NCBI RefSeq assembly: GCF_032118995.1
Contig: NC_092650.1
Coordinates: 18,595,501-18,659,500 of the forward strand
Reading direction: 5' to 3'
From: Asterias amurensis
Taxonomy: Eukaryota > Echinodermata > Asteroidea > Forcipulatida > Asteriidae
Length of the DNA stretch: 64,000 nt
Part shown: positions 1-12,700 of the stretch, one piece after another
Numbering within the stretch: the stretch's first letter is position 1
Layout: each line of letters starts with the position of its first letter
Made by a program: the position numbers and the translations under genes
The notes under the pieces: model-generated
Seen by the model: only the letters and a program-made list of their open reading frames with translations
Told to the model about the DNA's origin: nothing
The model's database searches: none

Positions 1-803
1 TCCTTATAAGGGAATGCTGTGTGCGTCGCGCGTATCGCGTGATGTGGCACAACTGTCCCGGCTGTTGCTCTCAACCAATAGGAATGAAGAAACTGTCTTA
101 TAAGCACAGGTGCAAGCTCGCGTGTCACGCCCATGTTTCAACACTTTTTACTGGTCATAAACAAACGTTTATACACACCTACGTGACGCGCTCTCCACCA
201 ATAAGAATAGTGATCTGTCTGAGGTATTTATGAATAATGAATAATAATTCATAATTTTGAAGGAAGCTATATTGAGTTTAGAAACCCAATTATAAAACAC
301 CTTGTTAAAGGTATAACATGTGCTGTGGCACAGTCTGCAGACAACCTTACTTTTTAGGTACTTAATTCTTGACAGGCATTACACAAAATGGTTGCCACAG
401 CTTTATTACATGTAAATTTCATCTCAGTTTTGATCTAACAACGATAACATTTCTTGCTAGTACACAAGTGCCCGACCCACATTCTTTTGCAGGTCAGCTC
501 ATAGTTTAGATTGGAATCGATAGAAATGATTAAACGAAAGACAGATGTTTCGTTTAACCGATAAGGAAAATAAACGTAGATGCACAAACCAAAACTCTAC
601 AAATCTTACAATTATTGTGGCTTCTGATCACTGCCATCCCTGACAAAAAACATTGACTAACAGGGAGACCACCAACATACATGTAGGGCTGAATAGCTCA
701 AATGGTAAAGTGCCCATACATTAATCTGCAGGTGATTGGTTCTTGTCCCACTCCAGTCAATTTTTTCTTTGTTTAAACCCTCAAATCGCTATCATCTTTA
801 CAG

Positions 804-3800
804 TCGGTCACAACATCCGGAAACGGCTTGATTCATTTGCTCCTAGTAGCGCGACGGACACCACGGAAGAAGTCCAAGTGAAGAAATTCAACTGTTGCGG
901 GATGCACAGAGTGCAAAAATTCCTGCTGAAGTACACCATTCCAGATGCCATCGATCCTACAGGTCAGTCCAGCTCATATTACAAGGTTTTGGTTACTTTT
1001 TGTTTAACACAAAACACAGAAAACACAATCCCCCCCTCGTCATCATTATGTTGGTTTTAACGCAGTTGTCTAGCCTGCTTTCTCCATTGCATTGACTCCA
1101 AGCAGTCTTGCCACGTCTTGCGCACGTCTTGCGCACGTCTTGCGCAGTCACGTCTTGCGCAGTCAGCCGACGGTTGTGAGCCCACCCCATAGAGTTATAT
1201 ATAAGTAGAGGGCGCACTGGTGATGCTGCTTGCACAAACGCGACGGGACCGCAAGATGACAAGCGCGCCATTCTGTACGCGCGTTGATTGAATATGAAAT
1301 ACACGTTTGAGTTTTTTTTATTGAACGCTCACGCGATGCTGTTTGTTCAACTTACAAAATGGCCGCACAAACCCAAACTGTGAGATGGTTGTTTTGTCAA
1401 CTTAGAACATGGCCGCCTGCGCGCATGCTGGGGCACGTATATAGGCCAGTGCGCCCTCTAGTTCTTATATATATAACTCTATGGCCCACCCACAACTAAG
1501 TTGTTACATCTTTAGACCCAGTTGGTACCTCCTTTCTCTCCACATGACCAAACCACCTCAGCCTGATGAGCGTCCTCAATATGGTTCCGATCCCCTCCAC
1601 ACCCGACTCTCCTCCTCAGAGACGGGCTCTGGCCTGCGCCATGGTGCGGTTCGTGACAGCACACCCATGTAGGCCACGGACATGAGAGAAGAAAAAAAAT
1701 GGAAAAAAAATTAAAATTTTGACACAAAAGTACTCCGGACTTTTTATAAAAAGCACCGGGCGGGTAGAAATTTATGCCGTGGCAGATGGCTGGAAATCGG
1801 AGCTCCTCACTTGACAGGTTGTCAGCCAGAGAAACCCCACACATCCACCTCAGTTTTACATTAAACTTACACAATTTAAAGATAATGATGGTAGAAAGCT
1901 TCCCTTAAAACTTTATTTGCTGAAGTTCTATAGTTTTTAAGAATTTTGTAAAACAATTTCACAACAATTATTTTAGCATGTACAATGGATTTATGCGACT
2001 CTCCTGAAAGCTTGCCCCTGAAAAAAATTTTTCTCAAAGACCTGACTAATGAAGCTGAAACTTGTACAGATAAATATTTCATACAACTGTAGTGATGTAG
2101 TAAACACGTTGTAAACATTACTTTATAGCTGCTAAACATGTTAGACGTATGTCCTCTGCACCTTTATTCAGCCAGGCCCCAGCACTCATCCTATAGCCAG
2201 CGCTATACTACACAACTTCCTTCAAAGTGAATAGGGATTCATGTCATGGCCAAAAAACTTGTATTAAAGTTCAGACAATTAAGTCGGGACATTGAATCTT
2301 TTTACTAGGTGGTATGTGGCTTGCTTGGCTCAGCATCGTGGCCCTGTTCTACATCTACAATGCCGTCTCAATCTTCTTGCGTGCATCATTTACTGGCGAA
2401 ACCTACGGCCCCGAAAGTAGTTGGCTCATTCTGGACTACATCGGTGACTTTGTGTTCCTCTTGGATATCTGCCTGCGCACCCGGATAATTTACTTTGCAA
2501 ATGGCCAGGTTGTGGTGAGTAGAGTTAATCTGGGAAGGACACAAGGAAAACACCAAACAAAAGGACAAAAAACAACACCTACCTTGAGCGAGGGGCAATG
2601 AAAGTGAGCTTAAGCACTGTTCAATTGATCAATTAATCAGAGGGAATTTATATAGCGCCAAAATCAACCAAAGTTGTTCAAAGGCACTCAAGACAGTTGG
2701 ATGAAATTAATTACGATACACTTGTTGGAATAGAAAACATTTGAGGAGTTTCCTTGAAGATGTGAATAGTGTTAGCATCCTTGATGTGGTTAGGGAGAGT
2801 GTTCCATTCTTTTGGTCCAAAACAGGAGAGTGAACGATCTGCAAATGACACGGCATGGGTTCTTGGCACGATAAACTGATGAGAAGATGTGGATACTTGA
2901 AAGCAAGTTGTTCCACATAAAGTAATTTATCCCTCAGAAATTCCTTTGGGTAGTGTGACCAACCTATGGTCCGGTCAGGTATGGAGTTTTGAAAAGGTTG
3001 AATTTTGTGGTATGTGAGGTAGAGGGGTGTGAGAGTGAGGCTATGATAACTGTATGTTGGGTTCTCAAGCCATTTCCGCGCATTCAGCAGCCACTGCCAG
3101 AAACATCGGGGGAAACCTCTTACTTCAGCCCGCACTAACTGTGCCACAACAAAGACTGAAAAAATGTTGAGAAGTTGGGTAGTGAATTTCACTACTTTCC
3201 AAGGCCTAATTGTCATTGTCTGCTCTGATCATAGAGTTATAAATAAGAACTAGAGGGCACACTGCCCTATATTCGCGGCTCGGCCTGATAAGTTGACGAA
3301 ATAGCATCGCACTGTGTTTGTTTGTGCGGCCTGTTTGTAAGTTGACAAACAGCATCGCGTAGCGTTCAATAAACACAAACTCCAACGTGTACATCATATT
3401 CAACGCGCTTACAGAATGGCGCTCGTGTCTCTATGGGGTACAGTCGTGTTTGTGCATGCAGCATCACCAGTGCGCCCTCTAGTTCTTACATATAACTCTA
3501 TGGCTCTGATCTATTGTTGCATCAAAAGAGTTGCTCATTGTAAACAATGTTATGGTGTCCAATGTTTGAATGCATACTTCAGCCTAAGCTTTACCATCCT
3601 GCACCTGCAGCAATCCACAATCTTCTATTTTGAAAAATAGCCGCAACTAGTGTTAAAGTCGAAGGACTTGTCGCAACTTATTGAAGCATGATTAGTTGGG
3701 TAGTGAAAATTTACTGTCGCCCAGAACTCTCTCTCATGCCTTTCTAAATTATTCTGTATTACGCTAAGTTTGATGACATTGTGTTTTTGCTTACCCGGTA

Positions 3801-6746
3801 ATGCTTTGGTTTTCAGCGTGAAAGGGTGTTGCTAAGGAAACACTACACAAAGTCTTTACAGTTCAAGGTATGTGCACAAGTTTATTTATAAATATTGAAA
3901 AAAGAAAATCCTATTTTAATAGATGTTAAATTTGCATCGGGGATAAAGAATTTAAAGTTTTGGTTTTTACCCATACACCGATGTGTGTTAGCACTGTACT
4001 ATACTCAGTACTTTCCCGAGTCCTGTGAACAAAATCATCACAGGCATGTTACTCAGGTGGGATTCAAACCCACCACCCTTGCAATTCTAGAGCAGTGTCT
4101 TTACAACTAGACTACCGAGATTGCCCGGTAGCTAGAGGCAGTTCGGATCGTATGTTTTGGCAGCGGTTACTGCAACGATATAATAGAAGTTAAATTTGCA
4201 TCGGGGACATCAGGGATAAAGAATATTAATCCCATGAATCCCACCCGAGTAACATGCGTGTGATATTTTTTCAGAGGACTCAGGAAAGTACTCATGAGCA
4301 TACAGTGTATGGGTAAAAACCAAAATTAACATTATCCTTAATGCAAATTTAACATCTCTTATATCACTCAAACATGAATGAACCTAAGTTAATGATTTTT
4401 TGTTCTCAGGCTGGTTGTATGGTGTTTTTATTTGAAATTTTAGAATTAAAATAACTTTACTCATCCAAAAGCTAATGATGTTCATTAACTCCTTTAACAA
4501 TATTTTTCTTAAAGTTTGACGTTGTGTGCTTGTTGCCGTTGGATTTGCTCTATTTTGCAACCGGTATCAATCCCATTTGGCGCTTGCCACGCCTTCTCAA
4601 AGGACACAGCTACAACGAGTTTGTGGAGAAGTTTGAGAACAAGTCCAAGTCGGCAAACAGCTTCAGGTTTGTAGGATTCAATAATCCCCATCCCCACCTC
4701 AATTCAGTGCAACGTTTGCTGCGCTGTGTTTCTTATTTATATAGATGGATTGCAATAGCCGACATCAGTCGCCATATTTGATGAATTGTGCGCGCGTGAA
4801 GAGCTACCATTGGCTTAGAGTCACGCGCAGCGCATACACCCGTGCACTTTTCCAATGTTAATACATCAAAGATGGCGGTCAAAGACGCGTATTGAGACCC
4901 ATCTATTGAGCGGAACCCAAATCAGTGTTCGAGTTTTTGTGATTACATAATTGTAATTGTACTGTTATGTATCACATTTTTTCCCCAAAACAGAACAAAG
5001 TCAATCCAAATGACTGATCGGAGACCAATCCACTTCATGATGACCCCCCAGAAAAACTATGCTTCGCTGTACATTGTGTATTAAAATCTAAGGAAAACAA
5101 ATGTAAGAAAAACATCTCTTTTGTAACCGCAGTGTTCGCAGTGTTCGTTTTCCTTCAAATATAGTCCTTGCCATCAAACTTGCCAGTAGAAACTGTCCCA
5201 TGATTTGACGAGGCCTGACAAGAAAAAACAAGTTTCTTTATTCAATGATTTTTTGACAGGATTGTGAAGACTATCGGTTACATGTTATACATGATACACC
5301 TTAACACTTGCTGCTACTATGTCATCTCTTTGTACGAAGGCATTGGCATCAACCGCTGGGTGTACAACGGAGAAGGCAATGCGTAAGTAACATCTCATAC
5401 ATTCTACAATTGTTGCACGCTCTGATGGGGTCCATGGCGTTTTGTACATCCGAGGGGGAAAATGGCACCCACAAGGTGTAGCCGAGCGAGGGTGCCATTT
5501 TCCCCCGAGGGTGTACAAAACCCCTGGACCCCAGTCACAGCGTGCAACAATTGTTTTGTTATACCTTGGTAACATGATTATTCCTCTTCTCACCAAAGCT
5601 CTGTTGTCATCTTTAAACGTTATTTACGACGAGTGAGCAAAGTTCAATAAGCAGACGAACTGTTGTTCAAATAAGAAACAATTTGTCACTGTGCCCTCAA
5701 ACCCGCAGCCGTTTCGTACTAAGCCGTTTCGTACTAAGCGCTGAAAATCGACCGACGATGGGAACGATCAAGGTAATGCACACCGGTTAACAAAACTCAT
5801 GGTAACCGCTGCGCTGTGCAGCCATAGTACATGCGTTTACACGTCACGTGATTGGTTCTCAACTCGAACTTAACTTCACAATTTGTTACCGAGGTATAAC
5901 AGGGGCATTTATAGCTACATAGCTTCCTAGGTTGCATCGTAAAACTTGTGTGTGATCCCTGGCTATAATACGGCAGTTAGCAGGTTGAATAGGGAGTATG
6001 AAAAGGCTTCAGATTGGCACCCCCAAACAAAGATATTGACAAAATAGGGAGACTCTCTTTATCCACAAATGAGATGGGATTCATATCGTGGCCAAAAACT
6101 TGATCTACAAAAGGTATCAAAACCCTTTAACCATGAGATCCATTGAGTATGCGCAGTGTCGAGAGGCCAGTTAATTACCAAGTATTAACAGATGGATTGC
6201 ACTAAAAAGCAGCATCAACCGCCATATTTGATGAATATGTGCACGCGTGCAAGGCTGTCGTTGGCTAAGAGCTGTGCTAATCGCGTACACGTATGCACTT
6301 TTGCAATCGGTTGATGACGCTCAGTGCACTCCGTCTATTAGCAACGGTTACCACAAACAAATTTGTTTATATAAACAATTTGCATCAGGGATCAAGAATA
6401 TTGTATGGGCTTTACCTGTACACAGATATGTGATAGGCACTGTGCTTTCCAAGTCATCAAATCCACAGTCTGTATAGATGGGATCCGAATCTGCTACCCT
6501 TGCATTCTTGATCAGCCGTCGATTTCACATTTCCTAATAGAACCAACCAACCAATGACTAAGATTCTTTTAACTTCCTCGCCTGTCCCCTAGCTATGTGC
6601 GGTGCCTGTTCAGAGCAACCAAGACCCTCATTACCATTGGCAACCTCCCGCTTCCGTTGACCACCTTCGAGATCTTCTTCATGAATATCGACTTTATGAT
6701 CGGCGTCTTTGTTTTTGCCACCATCATCGGACAGGTGAGCTCAGAA

Positions 6747-6778
<32 letters not shown>

Positions 6779-9700
6779 AAAGCATTTATATAGCTCTCTA
6801 CTGAGAACAGAGCCCTTTACATGAGTCTAAGACAAAAAGAAAAACAAACGAACTAGGATAAGTTGGAGAACAGAAATGTCTTCAGGAGGCTTTTAAAAAC
6901 AGGCAACGAGATCACCTCTCGCAGACAGGGGGGAAGCTCATTCCATAGACGCAGGGCAGCCATTGCGAGTGAGCTATCCCCAGCTTTCCGTGTTTTAGTT
7001 CAACATCGCGTACAGTGGTGTTGCATTGTTGAGTTTACTAGACGTAGTTTTCCTTTCAAACTGCATGGTCCTTGAAGAACCAAAAACACACCCGCCTTAA
7101 ACTCCATTTTGTTGGGACCACAATGGGATGGTCTATTACCGCTGTTGGTACATCTTGCCTGCCAGGAAATACCCTGGAATGTAAACAAGAGTTGCATGGT
7201 TGTATTACTGCGTGCAGTTTGGCCGAGTACAAATCCAGTCGTTATTTATGCTTATGTTCTGTAGATGCGAGACATTGTCGGCGCTGCAGGGGCCACAAAG
7301 GGGGCCTTTCGTCGCCGTATGGACAACACCATGGCGTTGCTGCAGAACTGGAAGATTCCAGACGACGTTCAGAGGAGAGTGAGACTGTGGTTCATGTACG
7401 CCTGGGACAGGAGAGAACTCTTGGGTAAATAGGTGGTTTTGAATCCCTAACTGTAGGAGAAGCCTTGGACCACCTTGGTGGTCGGGTCGGCGGCGTGTTT
7501 TCTTTCCTCGCCCATCTCTGGGAACTACAGTTAGAATCCCGCTGGGGGCACCATGTTCCTGATTGCATGGGTTTTTAATCCCCATGTAGGAGAAGTCTTG
7601 GACCACCTTGGTGGTTGGGTTGGCGGCGTGTTTTCTTTCCTTCCCTTTCAAAGGCTAATATCAAAGTTTGAATCCCGCCAGGGATACTACATGTATGTAG
7701 ATTGGGTTTCATCAATCCCTGCCTGGAATTTTTTTTTAATATTCTTCTATCTTTTTCTAGACTGTTGTTTATGTTTATGTATGGGAGTGTCGTGGCCGAG
7801 CGGTTAAGAGCACCAAATTTAAACTCTGGTATTTCTGATCAGCAGAGTGTGGGTTCGATTCCCCAGTCGTGACACTTGTGTCCTTAAGCAAGACACATAA
7901 CCATTGCTTCGTCCTTCGGATGGGACGTAAAGCCGTTGGTCCCATGTGTTGTGTAAACGCATGTAAAAGAACCCAGTGCACTTATCGAAAAGAGAAGGGA
8001 TTCGCCCCGGTGTTCCTGGCTTGATTGGCAGCATATTGCGCCACAGCACCTTGTAAACCATTACATTGTGCTTAAGGATTAGGTCGTATATCTAAAAAAT
8101 TAGCCCCGTTCCTTGCAGTTATAATACCTTGCGCTTTGTATCCTTTGGCAAAAGGCGCGTTATAAATACGGTTATTATTTACCATTTATGTATAACAGGA
8201 CGTTGATGTAAAACAGTATTTGCTGATCTTTTTATCCTGTTTAAAGTTGTTGCAAGAAACAAATAAATGAACACATTTTAAAATTATTTTGCTTATCTGT
8301 TTTATTCTCGTCACAGATGAGCAGGAGATCATGAAGAATGTGCCAATCAAGATGCAGACCGATATTGCCATCCACGTCCACATGGACACACTGAGTAAAG
8401 TCTCACTGTTTCAGGTATGCTGATTTGTGTAACATACTATGTTCTTAATATGTGCTGACTGGCCACCCTTACCATGTGGCCACTTCAGTGAAGTCATTGC
8501 ACTAATGTCAGCAGGCCCGCCAACAGTTGAAAAATATATTTAAAAATATCAGGTTCCTTTTGACCTAACCAAATGGCATGGAAAACGTCAAGTCACCCTT
8601 GTTTGATTATTTGACTTAAACAAAACGGATGGTTCTGAGAAGTACTGGTGGTGATTCTGGGAAGGTTCTGAGAAGAATCATGCAGTGATGGTTCTGGGAA
8701 GGTTCTGGAAAAGAATCAGTGCTGGTTCTGAGAAGGTTCTGGAAAGAATCAGTGCTGGTTCTGAGAAGAACCAGTGGTGTTTCTGAAAAGAGTTTGTGGT
8801 GGTTCGTGGTTCTGAAAAGAGCTTGTGGGAAGAATCAGTGGTGGTTCTGAAAGGTTCTGAGAAGAACCAGTGTTGGTTCTGAAAAGGTTCTGAGAAGAAC
8901 CAGTGATGGTTCTGACAAGGTTCTAAGAAACACCATTGTTGATTCAGAAAAGGTTCTGAGAAAAACCAGTGTTGGTTCTTAAAAGGTTCTGAGACGAACC
9001 AGTGTTTGTTCTGAAAAAGGTTCTGAGACGAATTCCCACAAAGAAAAAAAAAGAAAAGTCTGTTTGAATTGTCAATACTACATGTAGTGCAATTCTTCCA
9101 CTATTTTTAACTTGTTTTCTCCCAGGACTGTGATAAGATGTTGCTTCGAGATCTTGTGTTGAAACTCCGACCAGTTCTCTTCCTTCCTGGTGATTACATA
9201 TGCCGCAAGGTAAACTTATCAGTAGCATTATATAGAATGTTTTACACATGTTAGCTTTTTAGAAACAACTTTTGTGAGATTTCGCTCAGCTCACAATTAG
9301 GTCGGACAGCCACTTTGAGGTGAGGGCTACACTTCACTGAATTGGGCTATCGTCCCAAATCAACTGTCACCAAGGATAACGGTGCCACCTACTACTTTAG
9401 GCTGAAACAGGGTTACCCCCTTTATACCATTCATAAAGATGTAGGCATGGGTATCACCCACTTTAGGAGCCTAAATGGTAGAGAAATGGAGGGTAGAGCT
9501 AAAGGCACTAACTTCAATAACTTTTTGAAAAACAAAAGAACTCCAACATGATTTTCTTCAAACACAGAATTTTTGGCTGTGATGAAGGTTTGTTACTTTG
9601 TGATTAAAGGAACACGTTGCCTTGGAACGGACGAGTTGATTAGTCAAAAGCGTTTGTAACCGTTTTTTATAAAATGCATATGGTTGGAAAGATGTTTTAA

Positions 9701-12700
9701 AAGTAGAATACAGTGATCCACACAAGTTTGGCTCGAAATTGCGTGGTTTTCCTTTTACTGTGCGAACTAAAACGGTCGGCCATCTATGGGAGTCAATTTT
9801 GACTCCCATAAATGGCCCCATAAATGGCCGACGTGTTAGTCGACGAGGTAAAAGGAAAACCACGCAATTTCGAGGCATGTTTGTGTAGATCATTGTATTC
9901 TACTTGTACAACATTTTTCTACCCATATGCATTTTATAACAAACGGTTACAAACGCTTTTCAAAGACCAACTCGACCGATCCAAGGCAACGTGTTCCTTT
10001 AAGATGGGGAATATTCTTTTTGTTTTGCACTAAGGGTGAAGTTGGGAAGGAGATGTACATCATAAAGAATGGTTTGGTTCAAGTACTTGGGGGACAGAAC
10101 AACCGAACGGTGCTAGCCACACTGCATCCTGGCAGCTACTTTGGAGAAATCAGGTAAATGCAGCCCACTCGTCGATTCAAAAGTTGTGAAAGTAGAAACA
10201 CCAAGATATATGAGAAAAAGTGGTTTAAAGTCAAGTTGTTTATTGAAAACACATTGGTCGGTCATTTCAATGTTAATTTAATCCCTATCTAATGTTGTAT
10301 TAGGAAGGAATTTGCCAATATAAAATAAAATGTATTTTGGCATTTAAATTGACATAAATTTTACTCTTAAAAATGTCACCCCTGTTGAGTGTTTTGGCTT
10401 AATTATTTCTCTATACTGACATATATATATATATGATAAGCAACTCATGTAGCTTGACTGCAGCACTAATTTACGGTTCTGAATCATGGAAGAAGTCTGC
10501 TTACTTTGGTAGTAAAATTAAAACAAAAACATTCCAAACAAGATTTTCTCTTAAAGCCATTATACACTTTCGGTACAGAAAAGAAAGAAAAAAAGTTCAC
10601 AGATTTGCAAATAATTTACAGGGTTGACAGAAGGCAATGGTGAAAGACTTCTCTTGAAATATTATTCCATGAAATGCTTTACTTTTTGAGAAAACATTAA
10701 AACAATTTCAACTATCGATAGCGAGAATTACGGCTTTATTTTAAACACATGTCATGACACAGCGAAGTGCGCGGAAACAAGAGTGGGTTTTCCCGTTATT
10801 TTCTCCAGACTCCGATGACCGATTGAGCCTAAATTTTCACAGGTTTGTTATTTTTTATATCAGTTGTGATACACGAAGTGTGGGACTTGAACAATACTGT
10901 TTACCGAAAGTGTATAATGGCTTTAACGAAGCAGTAGTGGAGCTTTGGCTTCCATTAAATGAAGAGAAGTTAAGGAAGGAAGGTTCAATTTATATATGGG
11001 AGAAAAACCCCAGAAAATTATTCCAACAACCTGAGTCCAATGAAGTTGATAACTCGATCACGCACAACCTAATCTCCGCCCCCTGCCCCCGAACTATAGA
11101 AGGCCAGACCTTCTCTGGATGTCACCCCAATTCATACTGTATAGTCTTTTAATGTATGAACCATTTTGTATGGACCATTATTCATTATTTTATCTGTACC
11201 TATTATTGTATGAACGGGAATAAAATAAAACAAACAAACTAAACACCAAGTTTCCTTTTTTTTTGGCAACCTCTGTAGCTTGCTGAGTGTCGGTGTTGGT
11301 AACCGCCGTACAGCTGATGTGTACTCTCCAGGCTACTCCAATCTGTTTGTTCTGGATAAGAAGGTACTCCAAGAGGTGGTAGTAAACTACCCTAATGCCC
11401 AGGAGAGCCTCAAACGAAAAGCAAGGTGAGTTTGAGGCAGCTCAGCAGTTCTTTTCTTAGTTCCATTACATAGCGCCATGTGCGTTTTACCAGGACTCAA
11501 CCTAGCCTGAACATCTGAGCCTGTGTCAATCCCTGTCCAAAGTCACCTATGACCTCACATGATTTTCACATGGAGATTCCCAGTCAAATCCTTCATACAT
11601 GTGAACATGTAAACATTTAAAACAACGAAGATATTGGCAAAATAGGAACACCGCCAACATAGATAGCTGAGTTGGTAGAGCGCCGGCACTTAAACTGGAG
11701 GTAAGTGGTTCGAATCCAACTCTATAGTAAATTCTAAGTACGACCCCCAAAATCATATTAAACAACATTACATGCATATATGTACAAACATTATGCAGGC
11801 TGCATGCATAAAACTGAAAGTGCAGCTGACAAATATTGCCTCTGACCAATCAAACCACAGGTATGGAAAGCTTAAATCCCTGCACGTTTAACCATTGATA
11901 AACCATCTCGGTCTGTTAAAAGCGGCCAGCCACCAACCCGGTCATTTCCACGCAGTTAAGTCCGGGTCCTCGCACTGTTTTTCCCTAATTATTATTATTA
12001 CTATATTTTTTTAATCAGGGAGATCCTGAAGAAGAACCAGGCAAACGAGAGCAAGTCCAAGAAGCGTCGAGGCAAGTCACTCATCGCCGAGTCCATCCTC
12101 CTAAAGGACAGGAACATAGACAGCAGCAAGTTCTTCAACGCCGTCCTGGAGGTGGCCCGCACCTCCAAGATCGCCAGCACCATCCTGCGAGCATCCTATC
12201 GAAGCGGGTTGAACGACATCGAGGACGAAGCGGTTCAATTCTCCAACTCGGACATCTCGTCGGACGAGGTGATCTTCGGCACTCGCCAGCAACGAAAAAA
12301 GAGGAAGAGACGTGAGTTTCGTATTTAACGATCTTTGTCTCGTGGGGCGTGATTGATTGTGGGGTGGGTGGCGGGCTGGGATGGTGGTTGAGCTGGGATG
12401 GTGAAATTATTGGATAAAGCTCTTTTAGTCTCAAGAGCTGAGAAAGAGGTAGGATACCAGCCTTACGGGATGTTGCCAAAATGTACCTTTGACTTCTCAT
12501 CCATTTCACACAAAGATTCGCAGCCAAAACAACATTACATGATGTACAAAACATTATGCATGCATGCAGACAATCAAAAGTGAAAGCTGGTAAACTACAA
12601 CACCTCGTAACCTCGACCAATCATAACACAGATATGGAAAGCTTACTTCACAGCACGTTTATCCAATAAAGTCATTGTAACTAATGAAATTTTGGGGCCT

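Noticed and set aside
2707..3216. 169-codon minus-strand ORF
   Set aside because: It is antisense within a channel-gene intron and partly within an interspersed repeat; no recognisable motif.
10754..11152. Plus-strand ORF of 132 codons in a channel-gene intron
   Set aside because: It overlaps the arm of a TTAA-bounded foldback element (10551-10926) and shows no domain; it is repeat DNA read by chance.
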